Shown one piece after another: positions 1 through 5,869 of a DNA stretch of 6,941 nt. The translations under genes and the position numbers were made by a program. A model generated the notes under the pieces. The model searched no databases. It worked only from the letters and a program-made list of their open reading frames with translations, and had not been told where the DNA came from. Source of the DNA: Anaerolineae bacterium (GTDB taxonomy: Bacteria > Chloroflexota > Anaerolineae > Anaerolineales > Villigracilaceae); assembly GCA_003141915.1 (NCBI GenBank), contig PLNY01000107.1:409-7349 (forward strand), written 5' to 3'. Every line of letters starts with the position of its first letter. The first letter of the stretch is position 1.

Positions 1-187
1 GGTTGCGCTTACACAGGAACTGCCTGAAAAGGCTCTGCAACTTGGCCAGGTTGGCACCGTAGTAGAGGTTCTTGCGCCTGATGTGTATGAAGTGGAGTTT
101 GCCAATAGCGAGGGGCGCACCTATGCAGAACTTGCAGTCAACGCCGAGAAATTGTTAGTTTTGCATTATGAGCCAGCGATGGCATAA
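1..187 (+). CDS. DUF4926-like small protein, 5'-truncated
   Basis: The reading frame starts at base 2 and stays open to a TAA at 185-187, leaving 61 residues without their start codon. The visible part begins VALTQELPEKALQLGQVGTV and ends LLVLHYEPAMA. The pattern of ‘LPEKxLxxGQVGTVVEV’, then ‘YEVEF’, ‘GRTYA’ and a closing ‘LxVLHYE’ is what I recognise as the DUF4926 family, whose members are about 60-75 residues, so only a few N-terminal residues are missing. It looks like a compact, beta-rich soluble protein with no membrane segment. Family function is not established; such genes often sit beside toxin-like small genes, but no partner is visible here. It ends 224 bases before cas10 with a palindrome between, so it is probably not part of the csm operon. 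Confidence 0.72.
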   Translation, partial: VALTQELPEKALQLGQVGTVVEVLAPDVYEVEFANSEGRTYAELAVNAEKLLVLHYEPAMA

Positions 188-231
188 TTCAGAATCTGTG
201 TCCCGCTAAAAAAGGGAATGGAAATCCAATT

Positions 232-261
232 GTAGGGGGCGAAGCATGCTTCGCCCCCTAC
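232..261. repeat. Perfect 30-bp palindrome (REP-like or hairpin element)
   Basis: The two 15-base arms, GTAGGGGGCGAAGCA and TGCTTCGCCCCCTAC, are exact reverse complements with no spacer; the centre is GCATGC. As RNA it would fold into a strong GC-rich hairpin with a few central bases as the loop. Symmetry stops at 231/262. Only TTGGTTT follows on the + strand, so it lacks the T-tract of a canonical intrinsic terminator, although it might still slow or end transcription from the upstream gene. Palindromes beginning GTAGGGG are familiar to me as dispersed intergenic repeats in Chloroflexota and cyanobacterial genomes; this copy alone cannot show whether it is repeated in this genome. Confidence 0.85.
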
Positions 262-319
262 TTGGTTTAACAAGATCCGCGGACGGGTGTTAGGGCTTGA
301 TTCCAACAGGGGGGCAACC

Positions 320-348
320 TTGATTTTTATCCGAATCCGTCATAAGAT
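320..348 (+). promoter_or_regulatory. Possible sigma70-type promoter for the csm operon
   Basis: TTGATT at 320-325 (4 of 6 matches to TTGACA) and TAAGAT at 343-348 (4 of 6 to TATAAT) are separated by 17 bases, the preferred spacing. The start would fall near 355, about 55 bases before the cas10 ATG, leaving a short leader. It is the best-placed candidate I see in the gap, but both boxes are imperfect and matches of this quality arise by chance. Confidence 0.3.
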
Positions 349-400
349 ACAAACATCACCAGATTTCATCATTAAAGCCTGAACATCAATGAAGATTGCA

Positions 401-406
401 GGGAGA
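401..406 (+). promoter_or_regulatory. Ribosome binding site of cas10
   Basis: GGGAGA lies five bases before the ATG at 412. It fixes the cas10 start: the frame upstream is closed by TAA at 373-375 with no other standard start codon between. This matters because the start determines how short the HD region of Cas10 is. Confidence 0.65.
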
Positions 407-411
407 TACCT

Positions 412-2781
412 ATGGATGAAGCCGGGTTCGTGTCTGCATTGGCCGGTCTGCTTTGTGACCCGATGTGTTCCGCCGAGATCGAACAGATTGTGCCTGCCCT
501 TTGGCGCGAGTCGGTAAGGAAGGCTGTTCAGAGTCCTAATGTCCAGCGGGCGGCGCGTTTGGCGGCCAGTCTGCGCGGGGATGAAGTACGCTTGTCGAAG
601 CGCGATACGCGCTTGCGCTCCATTTTTTACTCCATTGTTTCCGAAAAAAATCAACGGGCTCCACAACCGATGTATTGGTCTCCTGCCGAACTCAAGTTGG
701 ACGATGCAACCATTTTCCCTACACTGGAAGCAAAATCCGGTGATGCTATCGGTAAGCTCTTTAAAAATTTTCTTGATAGGGCGGCGGCTCTGCGTAAGGT
801 TTACGAAGACGCAGACGAAAAATCCGGCTCCGTCTTTATCGAGAATCTGATGCTGTTGATGCAGGGCTACCTATGGAGCGTGCCTTGCGCCTACGCGTCC
901 CTGCCGGATGTGAGCCTGTATGACCACAGCCGCATGACAGCCGCACTTGCTTCACTCGAGTCACAGGATATGCTTTTAGTGGGCGGCGATATTTCCGGCG
1001 TGCAGGACTTTATCTATACGATCAGCGCAGACGGCGCGGCGAGCGCCCTGCGCGGGCGATCCTTTTATCTGCAATTATTAAATGAAATCTTTCCTCGTTT
1101 GATCCTTGATAAGCTGGACCTGCCACTCACTAATTTGATTTATTCAGGCGGTGGGAATTTCTATCTGCTGGTGCACGCTTCGGATCAACAAAAACTGGAT
1201 GCTCTGCGTGAACGGATCAGTCGAATCCTTTGGGCGCATCAGCGCGGCGAACTGTATCTTGCATTGGCATCCCTGCCCCTAAAAGAAGCTGATTTCTTTG
1301 AAGGCGAAATCTCCAAACGTTGGAATGATTTAGGTGGGTTACTGCAACGCGCCAAACAGCGGCGCTTTTCAGAATTAGGAAACGACCTCATCGAAATGTT
1401 TAAGCCCGAAGGACGCGGCGGGAGCGATCAAACGCAGTGCCGCGTGTGCGGGCTGGAACATTCGGGAACTCATGAGCGGCCTGATGACAAACCGCGCATT
1501 TGCCCTCCATGCGAAGAATTTGAAGAGTTGGGAAAGAAATTAAGAAAGGCTGATTATCTTTTCGTCCACAAGACAGGAGAAGTGAAAATCCCGCCTTTGG
1601 TCCATTCTGTGCGAGGCACATGGCAGGAAGTTCTCAAAGACTTTGGCTTCGAGGCGGATGTATTCGAGCATTTGCCCACTGTTACCGGAGCAACGCTATT
1701 TGCATTGAAGGATGATGCGGTTAAGGAACTTCAACCACGCAAAGACCTTGCCGTAGGCCGCCGTTATTTTGTCAACGTGACGCCCTCGATAACACAAAGA
1801 GAAATCGAACAATTGGAAGAGAAAAGAAAGCCGCAGGATCAGCAAAAAGAGAAACTCGATACGAGAAACGTCAAGCCCTTCGACGTCTTGCAGGAACAGG
1901 CTCACGGCGTAAAGCGGCTTGGCGTTCTGCGCATGGATGTGGATAACCTCGGCAAGCTATTTGCAGGTGGAATTGAGAAACCTTGCCTGGCGCGCGTGGC
2001 ATCCTTGAGCTTTGCGGTCAGTCTATACTTTGAAGGCTGGGTGGAACATCTCGCCGAACAGCGCAACAAAGCTGATGGGAAAGATAGGTTGTATTCCATC
2101 TACTCCGGCGGCGATGACCTGTTCTTTGTCGGTTCGTGGGATGCGGTGATCGAGCTGGCGCGCGAGATTCGGCGTGACCTTTCACGCTATGCGGCATATC
2201 ATCCCGGAATCCATGCCAGTGCGGGGATGGTATTGATCGGCGGCAAGTATCCGCTGTACCAGGCGGCGCGCGATGCGGGCGAAGCGGAGGCACAGGCGAA
2301 AGCCTATCGAAACGAAAAGGGGGAAACCAAGAATGCGATCACCTTCCTGAGCCAGACGGTTCCATGGGATTTGTTCGGCACGGATGAATGCAAGTATGAG
2401 AGCATAGAAAATGTCCATGCGTTGATGCACCAGCTGGTGACCATGCTGGCAGAAGAAAAAGATAAACCGCCCAAGCCGCGTGCGTTGCTTGGCATTCTCA
2501 TTGACATGCAGGAGAAATTCGCCAAAGCCGCATATGACCGCCTTCTGCAAGGCCGGGCTAAGAACAAGAACGGCCATCCACAGATTTTGTTTGGGCCGTG
2601 GCAGTGGCTGGGATTTTACGCCCTAAAGCGAATGCACCGTCGGGAATTAAACCGAAACCCAAATTTCGCCGAGAAGGTTTATGAGCTTAATGAACAACTA
2701 AAAGCAAACCAATTTAGCAATATTGAATGGATTGGCTTATCGGCGCGATGGGCAGAGTTGTTGGTCAGAGAAAAAACATAA
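412..2781 (+). CDS. cas10: Cas10/Csm1, type III-A large subunit, degenerate HD domain
   Basis: This 789-residue protein is the large subunit of the Csm interference complex. In the family it binds the crRNA 5' end region, senses target RNA, cleaves ssDNA through an HD domain and makes cyclic oligoadenylates through its Palm domain. Visible in order: a short HD-like region (1-75) with LLCDP at 13-17 where LLHDIGK is usual; first Palm with GDISGVQDFIYTI (192-204) and LRGRSFYLQL from 213; a zinc finger with C343, C346, C364, C367; second Palm with RMDVDNLG (507-514) and SGGDDLFFVG (565-574), so the GGDD cyclase motif is intact at 566-569; and a helical C-terminal domain. The HD motif reads C15-D16, the usual histidine pair before the ‘LAxxLSxGE’-like stretch is absent, and that stretch reads LAASLRGDE with alanine at the usual aspartate. 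DNase activity is therefore probably lost while cyclic oligoadenylate synthesis is expected. It is first in the operon, 15 bases before the TIR gene. Confidence 0.96.
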   Translation: MDEAGFVSALAGLLCDPMCSAEIEQIVPALWRESVRKAVQSPNVQRAARLAASLRGDEVRLSKRDTRLRSIFYSIVSEKNQRAPQPMYWSPAELKLDDATIFPTLEAKSGDAIGKLFKNFLDRAAALRKVYEDADEKSGSVFIENLMLLMQGYLWSVPCAYASLPDVSLYDHSRMTAALASLESQDMLLVGGDISGVQDFIYTISADGAASALRGRSFYLQLLNEIFPRLILDKLDLPLTNLIYSGGGNFYLLVHASDQQKLDALRERISRILWAHQRGELYLALASLPLKEADFFEGEISKRWNDLGGLLQRAKQRRFSELGNDLIEMFKPEGRGGSDQTQCRVCGLEHSGTHERPDDKPRICPPCEEFEELGKKLRKADYLFVHKTGEVKIPPLVHSVRGTWQEVLKDFGFEADVFEHLPTVTGATLFALKDDAVKELQPRKDLAVGRRYFVNVTPSITQREIEQLEEKRKPQDQQKEKLDTRNVKPFDVLQEQAHGVKRLGVLRMDVDNLGKLFAGGIEKPCLARVASLSFAVSLYFEGWVEHLAEQRNKADGKDRLYSIYSGGDDLFFVGSWDAVIELAREIRRDLSRYAAYHPGIHASAGMVLIGGKYPLYQAARDAGEAEAQAKAYRNEKGETKNAITFLSQTVPWDLFGTDECKYESIENVHALMHQLVTMLAEEKDKPPKPRALLGILIDMQEKFAKAAYDRLLQGRAKNKNGHPQILFGPWQWLGFYALKRMHRRELNRNPNFAEKVYELNEQLKANQFSNIEWIGLSARWAELLVREKT

Positions 2782-2796
2782 TTCAGGTTTCTTCGC

Positions 2797-4623
2797 ATGT
2801 CTAAATTTAAATTTGACGTTTTCCTCAGCTATAACACTAAAGACGGACCTGTTGTAAAAGAAATAGCGCTAAGGTTGCGTGATGAGTTTGGTTTAGGAAT
2901 TTGGTTTGATAGTTGGAATATGATTCCAGGAGAGCCTTTGCAGGAGCAAATTGAAGTAGGATTGAAGAATTGCGAAGCCACTGTAATTTTTATTGGAAAA
3001 GCTGGGTTCGGTAAATGGCAAAATGAAGAGATGCGAATGGCTGTTGCAAAGCGCGTAAGCGATCCCTCCACTCGAGTTTTTGCTGTTTGGTTGCCAACTG
3101 CTCCAAAGCGTAAATCTAACCTGCCAGAAGTATTGAAGCGCTATCCGTGGGTCGATTTTCGAAAAGGAATTGATGATAGCGATATATGGCGCAAATTAAT
3201 TGCTGGAATAAAAAAAGTCCCTCCAGCGGAAATTTCAATACAAACTCCAAATGATAGAACATCAGACGACTCAGATAAGGATGATGTTCAAAAGCTTTGG
3301 GAATCCATACCGCCAAAGCAATGGCTGAATTATTTTGGCGAGGTGCAGGCTGCTGTTAGAGAACCCAAAGACATAGAGTTTCCGCAAATACTTGAAACGG
3401 AAACTGGAAAAACCCTTGATGCTGAATTACAGAATTTTCTGAGATCGGACAAAAGACTATTAATAATTCACGGCCAGTCAGGTATTGGGAAAAGCGTTTT
3501 TCTGCGCGAGAAATGCAGAGAGTTTTCTTCGGATGCAATTAGTGCTTTCAAGGATTTGCATCCAGAAACATATCGTGAAGACAATTTGCTTTTTCCGCCG
3601 ATTCCGATTCCAATTTATTACAGTTTGCTCAGCCGACGGATCGAATCGTCGCAAGAACTGGCAAGCAGTCTTGCTGAATACATTTCACACCCGCTTGGCA
3701 GGAAAACAGCAGAGCAGGCAGTAGATCAACTATTCAATTCAAAGTTGATTAGGTGGATTGTCTTCTTTGACAACTTTGATCGACTTCCTGATAGCGATGA
3801 GAAGAGAGAAAAAATTATCGAGGCGCTTGTATCCTTTTTAGATAAATTTTCAAATTTCCAAGTTGTTTTAGCTACCCGTCTAGGCTATGAAAGAATACCG
3901 GTGAACGATTGGAGAAAAATAGATATAACAATATCTTGTCTCAATTCAGAAAAGATATTCAATGGAGTTATGAATGTTACTGAGATGCCGCAAGCAGCCG
4001 ATGATATTAAGCAATTGCTTCTAACCGAAAATGATCTGATGACGATTTGTTCGATTCCGAGACACTTGAATGGTTTCCTTAGGTTGGTCAAAGACATTGG
4101 CAGTAAGCCACTAGAAAATAATGATATACCTGATGAAAACCCATACCAACCTTTTGAGAACGAGCATTCAAAAGTTCGAAGAGGTGCCTTTATCAATGCT
4201 GTATATGAAGAGATTCGGCTGGACAAAGGTACCCGACCAGTTATTAACGAAAACACCGATACTGATTGGTATAAAAAGATTGGATTACTTGCATTGAAAC
4301 TCGATGGCCGTACAAGTGACTTTTTGATAGAGAATGCACTGGATGTTATGAGTGACCAAAATGATCAAAGAGCGCTAAACTGGACTCTTGATATAGGTAT
4401 CCTTCAGCAAGTATCAGCATCAGGAAGGTTGAAGTTTTATACCAAATTAACCCAATTGTATTTTGCAGCAAATTTACTCGCAGAGTATCGTGAGGATGAA
4501 ATCCCAGAGATCGTGATCCATTATATAAAAAATGCAACCAATGATTTTAATGTGGAACTTTTTGATATATACAAAGATATAACTGCAAGAGATCCAAGTC
4601 AATATCTAAGGAGGCTAGAATGA
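2797..4623 (+). CDS. TIR domain–STAND/NACHT-like NTPase, embedded in the csm operon
   Basis: A 608-residue cytosolic protein with no signal peptide or membrane segment. Residues 5-140 are a TIR domain: FDVFLSYNTKD (6-16), the loop around DSWNMIPGEP (38-47), VIFIGKAGFGKW (63-74). E78 lies four residues after W74, the spacing of the catalytic glutamate in NAD-cleaving TIRs such as SARM1. An acidic linker (150-163) and helical segment lead to an NTPase with Walker A GQSGIGKS (226-233), Walker B IVFFDNFD (321-328; D325, D328) and LATR (358-361), as in NACHT-type STAND ATPases. YTKLTQLYFAANLL (548-561) resembles the ‘xEYFAAxxL’ segment closing many NACHT modules. Only about 47 residues follow, so the repeat-type sensor common in STAND proteins is missing; I see no CARF or SAVED domain. 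By family the TIR may hydrolyse NAD+ or make a nucleotide signal; a role as CRISPR effector is inferred from position. The Shine-Dalgarno is weak (AGG at 2785-2787), and spot GC (23/60 at 3241-3300; 22/60 at 4081-4140) is below that of the flanking cas genes. Confidence 0.88.
   Translation: MSKFKFDVFLSYNTKDGPVVKEIALRLRDEFGLGIWFDSWNMIPGEPLQEQIEVGLKNCEATVIFIGKAGFGKWQNEEMRMAVAKRVSDPSTRVFAVWLPTAPKRKSNLPEVLKRYPWVDFRKGIDDSDIWRKLIAGIKKVPPAEISIQTPNDRTSDDSDKDDVQKLWESIPPKQWLNYFGEVQAAVREPKDIEFPQILETETGKTLDAELQNFLRSDKRLLIIHGQSGIGKSVFLREKCREFSSDAISAFKDLHPETYREDNLLFPPIPIPIYYSLLSRRIESSQELASSLAEYISHPLGRKTAEQAVDQLFNSKLIRWIVFFDNFDRLPDSDEKREKIIEALVSFLDKFSNFQVVLATRLGYERIPVNDWRKIDITISCLNSEKIFNGVMNVTEMPQAADDIKQLLLTENDLMTICSIPRHLNGFLRLVKDIGSKPLENNDIPDENPYQPFENEHSKVRRGAFINAVYEEIRLDKGTRPVINENTDTDWYKKIGLLALKLDGRTSDFLIENALDVMSDQNDQRALNWTLDIGILQQVSASGRLKFYTKLTQLYFAANLLAEYREDEIPEIVIHYIKNATNDFNVELFDIYKDITARDPSQYLRRLE
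4608..4614 (+). promoter_or_regulatory. Shine-Dalgarno of csm2 inside the TIR-STAND gene
   Basis: AAGGAGG lies five bases before the csm2 ATG at 4620 and is read as part of the codons for the last residues (LRRLE) of the TIR-STAND protein. With the ATGA stop/start overlap at 4620-4623 it suggests that ribosomes finishing the TIR-STAND gene reinitiate at csm2, with the strong site also allowing independent entry. Confidence 0.75.
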
Positions 4624-5036
4624 GCATTGTTAACCAAACCGATATTCACACCATCATCACAGACCCCGATGGCACAAAGACGCTTGTGGATAAAGCCGAT
4701 ACCATGGGGAAGGAACTAAAGGGACTCGGCTTGACCACCAGCCAGATACGGGCGTTATTTGGGGAAGTCCGCCAGATTGAATCTGTGTGGGCAATGGCTG
4801 GGGATGAGCATAAGAGAACGGCTCGTAACCGGCTGATCTTGCTTAAGCCCAAAATGGCTTATCGTTCTCGCAAGGAACGCGGTAAAGCCGTGCAGGAACT
4901 GGTTGCGGTACTTGACCCTGCCCTCGACGAGGTGATTAAAGAGAAAGATACCAAGCGTCAAGAACAAAACTTCCGCCGTTTTGTCGATTTCTTTGAAGCC
5001 ATCCTTGCTTATCACAAAGCGTATGGTGGTTATTAG
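4620..5036 (+). CDS. csm2: Csm2, type III-A small subunit
   Basis: A 138-residue, mainly helical and basic protein. Csm2 is the small (Cas11-type) subunit that lines the inner face of the Csm filament, stacks along the crRNA-target duplex and has no catalytic activity. The family shows in TTSQIRALFGEVRQI (39-53), LLKPKMAYRSRK (74-85), VLDPALDEV (97-105) and the closing FVDFFEAILAYHKAYGG (121-137), which match the usual ‘tSqiR’, ‘LkPklAY’ and ‘FvdffEAivAYhk’ signatures. Length is normal. It starts in a 4-base ATGA overlap with the TIR-STAND gene and ends 16 bases before csm3. In ordinary III-A operons csm2 directly follows cas10; here the TIR-STAND gene separates them. Confidence 0.94.
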   Translation: MSIVNQTDIHTIITDPDGTKTLVDKADTMGKELKGLGLTTSQIRALFGEVRQIESVWAMAGDEHKRTARNRLILLKPKMAYRSRKERGKAVQELVAVLDPALDEVIKEKDTKRQEQNFRRFVDFFEAILAYHKAYGGY

Positions 5037-5052
5037 ATTATAGGAGGCAAAA

Positions 5053-5859
5053 ATGACTGACCCACAAATTACCCTCAAAGGACGTTTGTTTCTGATTTTT
5101 GATATCGTGACCGAGTCCGGCTTGCATATCGGCGGCTCAGACACGGGAATTGAAATCGGCGGCGTGGATAAAACGGTTATTCGCGATGCTCTTACCAATC
5201 GCCCGTATATTCCCGGTTCTTCTCTCAAAGGGAAAATCCGAAGCCTCCTTGAAAAATATGAGGGCAAGATTCAAAACCAACGCATCGGACAGGGCTTTAT
5301 CCATTCCTGTCAGGAAGAAAAGGATTTCGTCGGATGTAATATTTGCCAAGTGTTTGGTGTACCCGGTGAACGGGATTTTGCCACACCCACCCGGCTTGTC
5401 GTTCGCGACACGCGATTAAGCGATAAGAGCGCAGGTGATTTGGAAGCGAGCGGCCGCACAACTCTGCCTTATACGGAAGTCAAGACTGAAGTCTCGATTG
5501 ACCGCGTAACCTCTGCCGCCAACCCGCGCCAAATGGAACGTGTACCCGCCGGAGTTACGTTCGATCATGCTGAAATGATATACAGCATTTATGAAGGGGA
5601 TCGCTGTAACGCGGCGCAGGATGTGGAGCGCGTCAAGACCATCGTCGAGGGCTTGCGATTGCTCGAGGATGATTATCTCGGCGGGCTGGGATCACGAGGT
5701 TCCGGCAAGATTACTTTACAAAATATTCGCGTGCAAGTCAAGGATGGCAAGGATTATCTTAGCAAGCCGGTCGCATCCAAAGAATTCAAGGATTTGCAAG
5801 CATTGGCTGACGGACTTGCAGACCTGACAAAAACGATTCATACCGCGCTCGGCGTGTAA
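5053..5859 (+). CDS. csm3: Csm3, Cas7-type backbone subunit and target RNase
   Basis: A 268-residue RAMP protein. Several copies form the Csm backbone, bind the crRNA and cut target RNA at 6-nt intervals. Seen: GLHIGGSDTGIEIGGVD (23-39) with D39 at the place of the catalytic aspartate of S. thermophilus Csm3 (D33); IPGSSLKGKIRSLL soon after; H84, C86, C95 and C98 (CNIC) forming a likely zinc site; VSIDRVT and MERVPAGVTFDHAEM in the middle; and the RAMP glycine-rich loop GGLGSRGSGK (210-219). All hallmark residues are present, so target RNA cleavage is expected to work even though the Cas10 HD is degenerate. A strong Shine-Dalgarno, AGGAGG (5042-5047), sits five bases before the ATG. The gene ends 10 bases before csm4. 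Confidence 0.97.
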   Translation: MTDPQITLKGRLFLIFDIVTESGLHIGGSDTGIEIGGVDKTVIRDALTNRPYIPGSSLKGKIRSLLEKYEGKIQNQRIGQGFIHSCQEEKDFVGCNICQVFGVPGERDFATPTRLVVRDTRLSDKSAGDLEASGRTTLPYTEVKTEVSIDRVTSAANPRQMERVPAGVTFDHAEMIYSIYEGDRCNAAQDVERVKTIVEGLRLLEDDYLGGLGSRGSGKITLQNIRVQVKDGKDYLSKPVASKEFKDLQALADGLADLTKTIHTALGV

Positions 5860-5864
5860 GGAGG
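5858..5864 (+). promoter_or_regulatory. Shine-Dalgarno of csm4 overlapping the csm3 stop
   Basis: AAGGAGG begins with the last two bases of the csm3 TAA and ends five bases before the ATG at 5870. Placing the ribosome site on the stop codon suggests tight coupling of csm3 and csm4 translation, and it fixes the csm4 start. Confidence 0.75.
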
Positions 5865-5869
5865 GCAGT

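Larger units (their letters stand above)
188..411 (+). other. Intergenic region upstream of the csm operon
   Basis: These 224 bases separate the DUF4926-like gene from cas10. I see no coding frame worth calling. The region holds a perfect palindrome at 232-261, a possible promoter at 320-348 and the cas10 ribosome binding site at 401-406. An in-frame TAA at 373-375 closes the cas10 frame upstream and no ATG, GTG or TTG lies between it and 412. I see no CRISPR repeats and no leader-like repeat remnant. Confidence 0.7.

Noticed and set aside
232..262. Palindrome as a canonical intrinsic terminator
   Set aside because: The stem is strong, but the following bases are TTGGTTT rather than a run of T, and the opposite side also lacks a T-tract in the reverse orientation. 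Kept as a repeat instead.
188..411. Possible CRISPR array or leader upstream of cas10
   Set aside because: No direct repeats at regular spacing are present; the only repeat structure is a single palindrome.
373..412. Cas10 HD loss explained by a misplaced start codon
   Set aside because: TAA at 373-375 closes the frame and no ATG, GTG or TTG lies between it and 412, so a longer N-terminus would need a frameshift or sequencing error; no HD-like peptide was noticed in the upstream gap.
340..666. 108-residue minus-strand open frame overlapping the cas10 5' end
   Set aside because: It lies antisense to the well-supported start of cas10, shows no recognisable motif, and looks like a by-product of codon composition.
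2182..2577. Minus-strand open frame of 131 residues within cas10, with similar ones within the TIR-STAND, csm2/csm3 and csm4 genes
   Set aside because: Each is fully covered by a conserved protein in the + strand frame, has no family signature, and no clear ribosome site.
2782..2796. Insertion-sequence or recombinase scar at the cas10/TIR-STAND junction
   Set aside because: The 15-base gap shows no inverted or direct repeats matching the other junction near 4610-4623, so transposition is not supported.
2797..4623. TIR-STAND gene as a Csm6/Csx1-type CARF effector
   Set aside because: The N-terminus is plainly TIR and the middle is a P-loop NTPase; there is no HEPN R-x4-6-H motif or CARF pattern that I can find.
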